From: Volutella citrinella
Lineage: Eukaryota > Ascomycota > Sordariomycetes > Hypocreales > Nectriaceae
DNA: 64,000 bases
Direction: 5' to 3'
Assembly (NCBI GenBank): GCA_034401135.1
Contig: JAWZSP010000001.1
Span: forward strand, 372,001 to 436,000
Notes under the pieces: generated by a model
Databases searched by the model: none
What the model saw: only the letters and a program-made list of their open reading frames with translations
What the model was told of the DNA's origin: nothing
In this document: positions 19,910 to 30,181 of the stretch, one piece after another
Layout: each line of letters opens with the position of its first letter
Position numbering within the stretch: position 1 is the stretch's first letter
Program-made: the position numbers and the translations under genes

Positions 19910-21066
19910 TTAAGCAAGGGTGTAGAAGGCGGCAGCGAAGGCAGCCAGGCTCATGAGAGCAGAGACACCGTTGACAGTGGCCTAAGTTGACATCAGCAAT
20001 AGGTTCCGGCATGAGACAGAATCGGACAACTTACCATGCTGGCAATAGGGCCAGTGGGAACGGGAGTAGGCTTGCCGCCAGCGCCGCCAGTAGGGCCGGT
20101 GGGCTTGCCGGGCTGGCCGGGGATGGTGCCGGGAACGGTGACAATGGTCGAGTTCTTGCATCCGCCGGGGCAGGGGTACTCGACGCCCTTGATGGGAACG
20201 ACGGGAGGAGGCGTCTTGACGTCGGTGACGGGGCAGACGGTGGTGGAGACGGGGATAGTGGTGGTGGTGACCTTGCCGACGGGGCAGTTGGTAACGGTGG
20301 GGGGGCACGCGGTCACGGTGTAGGTCTTGGTCTCGCAGATGGTGGAGACGGTGAATTTCTCAGTGACGGGGCAGACGGTGGTGGTGATGGGGATGGTCTT
20401 GGTGGTGACCTTGCCGACGGGGCAGTTGGTCACCTCGGGAGGGCAAGAGGTCACGGTGTGCGTCTCAGTGGCGTAGATGGTGGACGTGGTCATGGGGCCC
20501 TTGGTCACGTCGCCGGTGGCAGAGCCGGAGCTGGATCCAGTGGCGGTGCCGGGGCCGGTCTCGGTGGTGGTCTTGCCGGAGGAGCCAGTCTCGGAGCCGG
20601 AGGCAGAGGCGGAAGCAGTTCCAGTGGGCTTGTCGTCACCAGTGGCGGTGCCAGTGGGCTTGTCATCGCCAGTAGCAGTGCCGGTGGGCTTGTCGTCACC
20701 GGTAGCAGTGTTGGTGGGAGGAGCATCCGAGGTGGTGGGAGGGGCAGAGGTGGTGTTGGGAGGGGGCACCAGAGGAGGAGGGTTGATCTCGTAGCCCATC
20801 TCGGCGCAGATGCCCATGCCGAACTGGTAGCTGACCTCCTTGTCCGCCTGCAGAGGGCACATGGCGTCGTCCCGGAGGCAGTCGACGAAGTGGCCCTGCA
20901 TCGAGGGGATGTTGCAGAAGCAGTGGAACATGTCGGGCAGGGTGCAGTCCAGGGGAGGGTGCTCGGTGATGACCTTTGTGAAGCAGTCGATGGCGCACTT
21001 CTGGGCCATGGCCGACGACGCCAGGGCGACGACGCCGACGAGGGCGATCTTGTTGATGGAAGGCAT
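19910..21066 (-). CDS. CFEM-domain GPI-anchored cell-surface protein
   Basis: Two exons on the minus strand (21066-20035, then 19981-19910; intron 19982-20034), 367 aa. The signal peptide is MPSINKIALVGVVALASSAMA. The CFEM domain (about residues 22-95) has all eight cysteines: KCAIDC, LDC, FHCFC, VDC, AMC and GIC. A Ser/Thr/Pro-rich stalk follows, with three tandem copies of a TATGDDKPTG unit and two copies of a module TxTxTxCPPxVTNCPVGKVTT. The short second exon encodes the hydrophobic tail MSLAAFAAAFYTLA, giving a GPI-anchor signal; without splicing the protein would lose its anchor. CFEM proteins act at the wall or plasma membrane in heme/iron acquisition, adhesion or host interaction. The intrinsic repeats suggest copy-number variation in the stalk. 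Confidence 0.92.
20628..20711 (-). repeat. Three 30-bp tandem repeats in the CFEM gene stalk
   Basis: Three near-identical 30-base units encode ATGDDKPTGT three times. The copies differ at a few third-codon positions, so the array is not very recent. Confidence 0.75.
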
Positions 21067-24000
21067 GGTGAGGGGAACTGAGCGAGTGTCTGTGTGTGTA
21101 AGTGAGTCGAGCGAGAGCACGGCTAGTCGAGCAAAGCCTGGAGAAAAGAGTGACGCTTGCGGGAGCAAAGACGAGCAGACAAACAGACGGGGCGGGCAAC
21201 AGAGGGGGGTGGGCTGGACAGTTAAGTATGTGTGCGCATGCATCCCGTCCCTCCCACGGCATCCCATATCATCCCCGTCGACATCCACTCGAGAATGGCC
21301 TTGGCCATCCCACATCCGTGATCCACAGCTCAGCCCAGCCAAGCGAGGCAGCCGAGGTGACATCGAATGGCCTGCAAGGCCCCGTCAGTTCATGACTTTG
21401 ACAGCAGGGACCCCTTGCCCGATGGCCCGTCGCCGTTAGGTAAAAGGGTCCGTATTTCTCGCCAAGGTCTCGCCAGACACTGGCCCAGCTCTGGAAATTG
21501 GCTCCGTCCTAATCCGTCATGGCCATGCGCGATATTCGTCGCGCTATGCTGCTTCTGGGTCGAGCTGAAGCCCGGTGGGGGGCATGGAGTTATCTGATCA
21601 TCTGATAATCTAATCAAGACCCCTGCCCTGATCATCTGATAAAAAATCTTGCTCCCACCACCGACTGAGGAGCAAGCAGCAAGCAGGACAGCGCAGGAAC
21701 CCGCGCTTCTCATCATGCAGCCACTAATGCGCGATGCGGCGGGCCCAGTCACACATACTACCGAGGGAGTGCCTCGCTTGCGAGTTGGGACCCCAAGGTG
21801 TGGTTTTTTTTTTAATTACCCGACACACAGGTCCTCAGTTGTGGATGGAGAGCCGAGACGGAGAGGATCCCACAAGTTATCCCGTGGGCCCGTTCCGAAC
21901 CGCCCGAGCTGGCCTTCGAGAGCGGAAGTTCCCCAGCACTTGATGACCCTTGTCCCAGACTCCCCCGTCGGCACTCGGCCCATCGCCGTGCTGGTCCACA
22001 GGTAAGCATCCCACTCCAAGAGAAGCCAGTGGTCGGCTTATTGCGGTGGACTGTCGAGGCGACCTTCCAGTCCTGACATGGCAGCTTGGCGTGTCTACGC
22101 GACTGGTGGGCCTCTGGTCCATGACTGCTTACACGAGGCATACTGCGGACGGCCTCTTTAATTTTGTGTTTTTATGGCATGGCAGCACCCTCTCGTCTGG
22201 ATTTTCCCTCGGCCTGGAGTACTCGCTTCCCCTCACTCCCACATTGCCCCCCTGGCCCGCAACGCTACTGACTCATTGATGCAGCGCGACGCCCCACGAA
22301 CGGCCCAGTCAGGCACACGATCTTGGCACAGTCCCATAGCCTGGCATCCTTTCCGCTCCCATGCCACTGGGTGAAAGGTCCTGGCCACTTCCCTGTGCCG
22401 TAACCTGTCTACCGGGGGCCACCATCGCCTCGATCCCAGGCGCCACTTGTATCAGCGCTGCAGGCCTTGGCGCAGATTGCTTTCAGCAGGTCAAACTAAC
22501 TGGTGTGCCACCTCCTTTCCAAGACTGATTCTTGCTCTGCTGGTTCCATTCCAATTGCGATGCCTGCCTCCCTCCACCCCACTACACCCAATCCAACCAT
22601 AGCATCCGCAAATACCCAGCGACGGCCATCTCCTATGCACGCTAGCAACCAAGTCCCCGATCCCGAGGCAGGCGCTGAGCATCATTTCCATGCTGGAGGA
22701 GATGCTGCCGCGACTAGTTGGTCATGCACTAGCCCAGTTGGAGTAAACCTGCACACAGGTTGTTGGTCGACGGCCAGCCCATCAGCGCCAAAACCGGCCA
22801 TCACAAAGATAATCTCGCGTGGCATGCGAGATAGTGGGGTGTGCTTTTTTTTGTCCATCAACGTAGGACGTGCCACCTTCGTGCTTGCCTGCGATCTCGG
22901 CCTGCATTCTGCAGGGGGTCCGCTCAACAGCAAATGCCGGTGTGACAATCCACTTGCGATTGTTGCTCCGCGCCTCCCTTTTGCGCGATCCTTTCTGTAG
23001 TCCTTATGTCCATAGTTTTTGTGGTAGGTGGGCATAGAACCCAAACCCGCAAAATTTGTATCCACGATGGGTATCGGCGGGGAACACCTACACACCGACG
23101 GTGGCATGGAGTCTGTCCCACCTTTTCGGGGGGCACTAAGAAGCAGGTCGGGCATCCTTCTGGTTGTAATCAATGTTTGCCCAGTTTGATCCTCTTGCAC
23201 TATGCTCCCGGAGAGCTCTAGTTTTTGGCCCCGCCTGCTCTGTGGAGGGCTCAGGCGTACCCCAGCTAGAGAAATGATTCCAATTCTGAATGCAGAGCAG
23301 GGCACGGCCCTACTAGAGAGTCTGGCCCTATTCTTACATTGAGGTATCTGTGCCAGCTCGGTGTGAAGTAGAGGTGCACCTAGGTTGGCTTTCTTGTTTA
23401 GAAGCGCCTGGCCTCTTTCAAACCAAAAGTCCGTGTTGTTCGTCCAGAGACGGCAATTGGATCCTCAGTCACCATCCATTTCGGCCTGGCACTACTGAAG
23501 TTCCCATCAGACTGATGTGAGAGACGGTGACACGGCAGTTCCGTCAGTGTTTTTTTTTGTGCGTTTGTGTTCGTACTCGAGGTTTGACACAGCTGTCCTT
23601 GAAGAGTGCTTTAAGCACTCGAGGGTGTCAAATCAAGAATAGCATCAAAATAGTACCAATTTCTGTCCTTTTATCGACCAACAGTACTATCACAACTAAG
23701 GGATGCAGCGAGAGAGTAAGAGATTGAGGGCATTCAGTCCGAGTCAGGCGAAGATGAACAAGGACTCAGGGTGACTTGAACTAATAACACCACTACCCAG
23801 GCATCGAGGTTGTAGTAAAAAGCCGATGATAATTTATGTGTATGTAGAAGTTTTTATCCCTTGTTAAAGGATTGACCATCCTCTTGCTTCTTAAGCTGTG
23901 GCGACCAAGCATTTGATTCTCGTGATCCGGTCCCACCAACATTACGCGTCTTGCTATCCCTATAACCACTCTTTGTCATCTACACAACCCTTACATGACT

Positions 24001-24069
24001 CACACTTGGAACATTAATAAGCAGTCCTTCAAGAGCTACTACCCAGACTGCCACGCATTCCTCTCACTC
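21067..24069. other. Gene-poor 3 kb stretch
   Basis: No gene can be supported. The first 300 bases are the CFEM promoter and leader. The longest frames (22503-23000 + and 22682-23305 -) overlap in opposite directions, have no domain, and start without convincing context. I see no transposase or reverse-transcriptase motif and no terminal repeats. A duplicated GATA-type motif sits at about 21594-21645. Confidence 0.45.
21594..21645. promoter_or_regulatory. Cluster of TGATCATCTGATAA motifs
   Basis: CTGATCATCTGATAA occurs twice within about 50 bases (once followed by TCTAATC, once by AAAAATC), giving several GATA/TATC elements. It lies about 530 bases upstream of the CFEM start. GATA factors control nitrogen and iron genes in fungi; the link to this CFEM gene is inference. 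Confidence 0.35.
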
Positions 24070-24650
24070 GTGCAGCTGATCGGCCATGCACCCCACAATC
24101 CCACATGGCCCAGGCGTCACATCAGCTCCTGCAGGATGCACTATCCCACCCCCAAGGCCCGGAGACCAGCATAGCCGAACCGCCTTTACCAGCTACACCT
24201 CACACATTTCCGTTTGCAAACTGTGACATACGTTGGATGTCTGATGTTACAGCAGAGGGCGGTCCGCGCACCACGTCACCGCACACCATTACAGTCGACT
24301 ATCGTGGAGAAGCGCCAAATCCGCCTCATCCTCCCTCCCCGCAACGCAACACCCCCGGGGAAATATCGAATGGACATGCCCGATGACAGGTGCAACATGC
24401 GTGCCGTCGCTGCCGTGAGAAGCGAACCAGGTTCGTCTTGACGGTTACCTTAGTAACTGACCGTCCACCTCGTGCCCAGCTCGCGGGCCCGTCTACGCAT
24501 AAGCCAGCTCCATGGTGTCCAACCATGCCTTTTATTGCCAGTATGATGCTCGAGTCAGCCGATGGGAATCCCAAGACGAGCCGAGAGCCGTGGTAGCACG
24601 GCTCACTGAGAGCAACGAGCAGCGCGGGGATCTACCCATGCCCACGGTAC
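24070..24650 (+). pseudogene. Decayed fragment of a Zn2Cys6 regulator (copy of the gene at 26881)
   Basis: The stretch from about 24373 is clearly related to 26881-27150. A 39-base block (GGTGCAACATGCGTGCC...) differs at only three positions from the first exon of the intact gene, and similarity continues through the intron (GTTCGTCTTGACGG versus GTTGGTCTTGACGG; CCATGGTGTCCAACCATG versus CCCTGGTGTCTAACCATG) into the linker after the zinc cluster (GATGGGAATCCCAAGACGA). The copy has a two-base deletion right after its ATG-CCC, so the frame is lost. About 45 bases of exon 2 coding for zinc-cluster cysteines are missing, and similarity stops after about 24640. Weaker similarity upstream (about 24075-24120 to 26160-26200) suggests promoter sequence was duplicated too. 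A non-functional relic. Confidence 0.75.
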
Positions 24651-24831
24651 GTCAATTTTATTACCATCATCACTCTCTAGTAGGTGAAGCCGCCTTAGCT
24701 AAAAGAAGTGCAAACTACTACATGGAGCCATCAGCGGCCGCTTGTAGCTATTTACAGTCTGGTCTCTCGACACATCAAGTGACCGCGCCCACTAGTGTGA
24801 TCCTTCACGTCCGGAGTACATACAACTGATA

Positions 24832-24850
24832 GATGTGTAGAATACACATC
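24832..24850. repeat. Perfect 8-bp inverted repeat, 3-base loop
   Basis: GATGTGTA (24832-24839), loop GAA, TACACATC (24843-24850), followed by a T-run. It lies 138 bases before the start of the secreted protein gene. It could be a dimeric operator or a chance hairpin. Confidence 0.5.
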
Positions 24851-24987
24851 ATTTTTTGACAAGATATATTAAGACGTGTCGTACTGAAAGGTTTTTTTTT
24901 GTTCATCGACATTATCTATGCCAAACAATCTACTCCAGATAATCCAATTATATTCTCCATCGGCATCCATCAATTTCTACGTCTAAA

Positions 24988-25383
24988 ATGCGGTTCAACC
25001 TTCTTGCTCTGGCCGCTGCTGCAGCTGCACCCATCGCCGCCAGCCCTATCGACAACTCACTGCCCGCCGCTGTCGTCGTCGCACCGACAAAGCCTAGCAA
25101 CATTACCGCCAGTTGTGTTAAAACCAACGATAAGCAATGGGATATTCTCGGTTTATGGATTGACGAGGGCGATCTTAGGCTTTTCTGCATCCATATGCCC
25201 GATGCCCTACGTGAATTCGCGGCATGCAGCGGCATCCAGCCTGAGCAATGCACAAGAAATCCAGGTACTGGAACATTACACTGGGGCGGGTTCAAACATA
25301 ATGGTAAATGCAGCGGTAGGATGATTGAGACCGCCTGGTATGCGTCTACACTCAACGAAATTGGCGTCCTCACCTGCGAATAA
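24988..25383 (+). CDS. Small secreted cysteine-containing protein
   Basis: A single exon of 131 aa. The signal peptide MRFNLLALAAAAAAPIAAS has a clear n/h/c structure with cleavage near residue 18-19. The mature part of about 112 residues has six cysteines (in ASCVK, LFCIH, FAACSG, EQCTR, GKCSG and LTCE), enough for three disulfides, and an acidic-to-neutral composition. I do not recognise the family. Size, signal and cysteine spacing resemble secreted effector-like proteins of plant- or insect-associated fungi. It sits alone in a gene-poor segment between a decayed transcription-factor copy and the intact one. The presence of only one exon and the lack of homology support leave some doubt, but signal peptide and even Cys distribution make a chance ORF unlikely. 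Confidence 0.72.
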   Translation: MRFNLLALAAAAAAPIAASPIDNSLPAAVVVAPTKPSNITASCVKTNDKQWDILGLWIDEGDLRLFCIHMPDALREFAACSGIQPEQCTRNPGTGTLHWGGFKHNGKCSGRMIETAWYASTLNEIGVLTCE

Positions 25384-26880
25384 ATGCTACGCCTCGCGAG
25401 TCGCCGGGGGGTGGGATACACCTTGGGAGTGGCTTCGGTTGGTTGAATACTTGCCAATTTCATCATCACTATCACTCTGGGCAATAAAATCCGTGTTGCT
25501 TGTTCAACATGAGTGCTTTGTGAATCTGGGTTTTGCCGCCCAACCGGAAAACTCCTTTCCGGGCCTGTGGGATTTGGACAAAGAGCTCGAGGTTAGCCGG
25601 GTAAGGCCCGTGAGCTTAGTCTGGTCTTTTTGATCCTCGGTGTAGGGTTTGCAGATCCTACGAACACGCAGTGGGTGTGATTGGCGGCACACTTTGAGCC
25701 AACTAGCTTCCTTCGTGCTGCCCAAGAACCGGTCCATCTCCAGCCTCGAGAGATCCTACCCTATACTGTCATTCGTTGCACCCTATACAGCCGAGCCAGG
25801 CGCACTAACTATAGCGTGTTAGCTGGAAGACGTTACTCAAGGTAATTTTAGCTAGATATCTAGTCGAAGATGCGTCGGGTGGGCGAAAAGCCTGCTTGCT
25901 ATCGGACCCTAAAGCAGACTTCTAGACCTCAGCTCGCACAACAGAAAAGGGGACGACCACAATATCTCCTCTCACGCTTTTTGAGACTAGGGCCCTCTAA
26001 CTCGACAGGCGTATATCAAAAGCCTAGCGGACAATTTCCCCAGATTTCCATCAATTACTCGTCGCTTTCTAGCGAATCTGCGGGTATAGATCCAGCCAGC
26101 CCAAGTGCACTCTGTTACCAGCATGGCCTTTCGCTCGATCCTGGTTGGCCCGGCTCCTCACTCGCATCGGGCCATGCCCCACATGGCCCAGACCTCACAG
26201 TGCCCTTGCGTCCCGTCCCTAACTCCGAGGGCGTGGACATGACACTAATTCAGACGATCGGAGTCGGCGTTTGACGACAGCAAGAAAGACGAGAAATAGA
26301 TCGGTTCCTGCTTGATGGGAGCCAATCCTGTGCATTGTAGTCAGAACTACCCTACGGGAAATCGTAAATCGACATCTTGGTGCCTGAAGGAGGAGGCCAC
26401 ATTCACCCGACCGGATAGTGGGGGCCGCAGTTCCGCCATCCCGCGACAGTTGCATTTAAGCCAAGGTCGGCGGAGCATTTGGTCCGGAGCATTTCGCCAC
26501 AAGGCAGGCGCCCAATAATATGACAGATGTCCCAGTGACCCCTCCCTCGATGGGCAATTCAAGACTTCACATCCCGCATCGCGTCCATTTTAACTGCCCT
26601 GCCAATTGCCACCCGCCCGCCAACCGCCCCCCTCAGTTGCCCACCTACGTCACTGGCTTACACCTTCCGCTCCCCTCCTGCCAGGACTCGATCGACACCA
26701 AAACTGCCTTTCCCAAATACACACAAAATACCGGAATGCCAAAGGCGACATACTTTTGGTCATCTGGAGCCACCAGAGAGAGGGCAGCGCACGTAGCGCA
26801 AGACACGTCATCGCGAACCAGGATAGCCGACGACGACCTCACCCACTCCGCAACAAATCACGACCAAATATCAACGAGAA
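25384..26880. other. Intergenic, secreted protein to Zn2Cys6 regulator
   Basis: About 1.5 kb with no supported gene. The open frames at 25870-26274 and 26520-26948 lack signatures. The right part is the promoter of the regulator at 26881 and shares short similarity with the region upstream of the decayed copy at 24070. Confidence 0.5.
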
Positions 26881-29025
26881 ATGCCCCGCGAGCAGGTACA
26901 ACATGCGTGCCGTCGCTGTCGCGAGAAGCGAACAAAGGTTGGTCTTGACGGCTAGCTTGCTGTCCGCCCTCCACAAGCCCGCTCCCTGGTGTCTAACCAT
27001 GCGTTTTGTTGCTAGTGCGATGGCCAAGTCCCTTGCCGGAGATGTCGAGCCGCTGGGGGCGATTGCGAATACCAACAGAGTCAATGGGAATCCAAAGACG
27101 ACCTGCGAGCCGAGATCGCACGACTCACCAAGAGCAACGACCAACGCGGCCACCTTATCAAGAGCTTGGCTTCCTCCGCCAGTAACATCATCACGCCCCC
27201 GAACCCACCCGATACGCTTCCAGACGCCCCCCAGTTGCGCGAGGGCGATGAGCCCGCCGACGACGAAGTGATGCAAAATGCTGGCACCACCCTCCTCAGC
27301 CCTTCAGTCCCCTCCGAGGCCAGCATCTCACCGCCGCGAGGGTCCTCTGGGCCGTCTTGCTTCGACCAGCTGCAATCATGGAGGCTGTGCCACCCCAAAT
27401 CTCAGCGAAACAAGTCCCCAGTGGGAGAAGCGACCATTCTATCCCTGCCCCCGCTTCCGGTCGATGCTTACAAGTCGCAATCCGACGTAGATACCTGGAC
27501 GCGGACCGGCTGGACAAAGGCGCATGTGCGACATTTGTTTGAGACGGCGTTTGTGTGGGACTATTTGCCGTTCAGCATTCTTTGCCGGGAGCTGTTCCTG
27601 CGCGATTACCAGAGTGGCTCAGGCTGCTTTTGCTCAAAGGCATTGGTGCACGCTGTGCTCGCATTGGCTAGCCGGGTCATCAACGAAACCAACGACGACG
27701 ACGCGATAAGGCTTCCATCGGGGTGGCTAGGCAGCCGACTGTTTCAAGACGAAGCCCAGGCCCTTCTCGAGTCCAACGGGTCACTGCATAGCCTTGCTGA
27801 TGTGCAGGCCATGGGAATCCTCGCCTGCTACTACATCAGACGCGGGGACGAGCCGAGGGCTCACGAACTTGCCGAAGCCTGTGCAGCTAATATCACAGAT
27901 CTTTGTCGGCGAGAGGAATCCGAGACTCCAAAAGACGAAGAGTACTGGAGGGTGCGAGCCACGACGTACTGTGGTGCAGTTTCATTAGTTCGGTAGGGAA
28001 CCATCGGTCGCCTCCATGCCTGGAAAAATGGCCTTCGCTGACCAATGGCAGCATTCTCCGCTTAATTACAGGCCTCGTCTTCAACCAGCCCAGTCAGATG
28101 ATGCTCCAAGAGGAGGACCTCACCCTGGACGTGCCATCACTGGGCACGACAATGCACAGCGACGCGAGCCATGGGGCCGACTCAGGCAAGTGCCCAATAT
28201 TCACGGGGTATGTGGTTTTTGCCGCGTTCCGTCATAATAACTGAAAGCGCAGGATTCCCCTTGCCCGGCTACACCTCCAACGTACCGCAATACGACATGC
28301 AGCACCTCACGACCAAGATATTCCAGCTTACCGAATGGGTGTACAAACTGATACTGTCGGTTCGCACATCGGGCGACCTCAATTCGTATGACGTAGTTGC
28401 CGTGTACACCCAATGCCTCGACTGGTACAACGGATTGTTCGCGCATGTCGGCCACGACGTCGGCAGAACGCCATTCATGCTCTTCGTCCAGTAAGCCCCG
28501 CTAACCTGACCTTTTGCTCCCCGTAAGAGTATAGTATCTCACCCCTTGGAAAGCATGTACTACCACTTTTGCGTCCTCTGCGTCTGCAGGCCCTTCGTCG
28601 TGCTGCCCAGGACCGAGTCCAGTATCCAGCCTCGAGAGCTCTGCGCGCAAGCCGCGCAGTCTATCCTGTCGCTGGCACAATCCTACGATGACCTCTTTAC
28701 GCTGCGGCGCGTCTCCGGATTCATGCCCTACTTCATCTGTGCGTCTGGTCTCTATGGGCTGAGCATGGCGGACAGTGGGGCGCCCATGGATCAGGTGCAT
28801 TTGCGCGCGGGGTCCATGTCGGAGCCTGTCAACAAGTCTGAGTCTGGTGAGGATCAGCGTGCTGGCATCGCGCCCATGCCCCCCCATTTTACAATGTCGG
28901 CGACGTCTCATGCGCGCCTTTTGTTGGGGAAAATAGCATCAACCCACCCAGCGGTCGACAAGGCTGACCGAATGCTCTCTCAGACATACAGTCACAGTCC
29001 ATCGGTGACGGCGGGTGAAGGCTGA
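26881..29025 (+). CDS. Zn2Cys6 fungal transcription factor
   Basis: Five exons (26881-26937, 27016-27992, 28052-28185, 28253-28490, 28554-29025), 625 aa. The first intron splits the zinc cluster after EKRTK; joined, it reads Cys10, 13, 20, 26, 29 and 36 (CX2CX6CX5CX2CX6C). A short linker and a coiled-coil-like segment (KDDLRAEIARLTKSN, about 45-60) follow. The fungal-specific domain spans about 150-480, with VRILRLITGLVFNQP and FVHMYYHFCVLCVCRPFV across exon joints. Intron 3 is best read as GC-AG (donor GCAAGT at 28186, acceptor 28252), giving ADSGFPLPGYTSN; a GT donor at 28207 with an AAG acceptor (about 28246) also keeps frame. A nuclear regulator with unknown targets. A degenerate copy of its 5' end lies 2.5 kb upstream. 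Confidence 0.85.
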
Positions 29026-30181
29026 TACTAGTCAAGCAACCGTAGCATCCAGGGCTATTTTTCCCTCTCTCGATGGAGACTGCCATTTAGTTATGGGTAG
29101 GCCGACCGAAGTCGGTCCTTGCTGGTGGACGTCGTTCTTCATAGCATGCGTCCATTGGGATGGAAAGGTTTGACACCACGAGACTTGGTACATACTGTGG
29201 GAATGCGGCGGCTAATATTGTAATGATAGAACTCACCAAAATAAAGACCATGTGGCTAGTCAACAGCTTCGCCCACTGTTCACTGCGCCTGACCTGCCAC
29301 GTGGTAGGGTACTGCATTGTCGAGCTTCCACCCGCTGGAACGGGTCAAGACCTGGAAGAGATGGTTTTACAATGAGGAAAACGACTTAAGATGATTTGCC
29401 ATTGGTCGCGAATAGATACCCATTTCACGATTGGTGTTGTGCGTAAGGCTCTCCTCAGTTGAACAGCAACAACCCTGTGTCAAATTCTACCTGCCTGCTC
29501 GAGACGGACCGAGATCAATGAATAGTTTGGGAATTTACCTCCACATTTAAGCTCATATTGCAGAATGGGGACTTGATGCGCTGAGGGAATCCGGTCGCAG
29601 TGTGGGTTCTTCCCTCAAGCGGGCTGTTAGACGGTGTCAAGGGTGGTGGATGGAGTCTTATCGATAAGGATAACAAAATGACAATGATAAGCCACATCAG
29701 CCACTCCTGTCGGAATCGACGGGGAACGCTCGAATCAATTACAGCCGCAAATCAGAATGGTTTGAGCAAAAGTGCCGCCAATGACCGAAATCGGACAATG
29801 GAGAAAAGAGGAAAATTACAAGGTGACGACCGAGCTTCAGGGAGACAAGGGAAAGCGAATCTCAGTCGAAGCAGGTGTCAGCGAGACTAAGATGGGCGCC
29901 ATCTCCACCCTCTGGTGCCTCAGCCTCTCATAGGGCGTTTCGGGATTGGAAAGCGTCAGCGAGCCGCCACTCGACGACATGACACAGCATCGAGACAAGA
30001 TTTATAGGAGTGGCATCGTCCAGACTTGGCCAACAGCAGAAATCTCATCTGGGACCGGCTTTTGCTCACACCGGCCCGGTCGTGGATTAAAAGCCACTCT
30101 CCTCCCTCATGCCCGTGGAGCTTGAATCTGATGCTCAACCAAGCCTACACAACCACAGGCTCATAAATTATTGAATCAACC
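29026..30181. other. Intergenic, Zn2Cys6 regulator to aminotransferase
   Basis: No supported gene; short overlapping frames only. The promoter of the aminotransferase lies at the right end. Confidence 0.5.

Noticed and set aside
19987..21081. A 364-codon + strand open frame opposite the CFEM gene
   Set aside because: Gly/Ala/Asp-rich antisense shadow caused by the GC-rich, repetitive CFEM stalk; no domain, and the CFEM frame explains the DNA fully.
22682..23305. A 207-codon minus-strand frame in the gene-poor region
   Set aside because: Starts at a non-ATG codon, no domain, and overlaps another unsupported frame (22503-23000).
21067..24069. Transposon relic in the gene-poor region
   Set aside because: No terminal repeats, target-site duplication, transposase or reverse-transcriptase motif, and no strong C-to-T (RIP) bias visible by eye.
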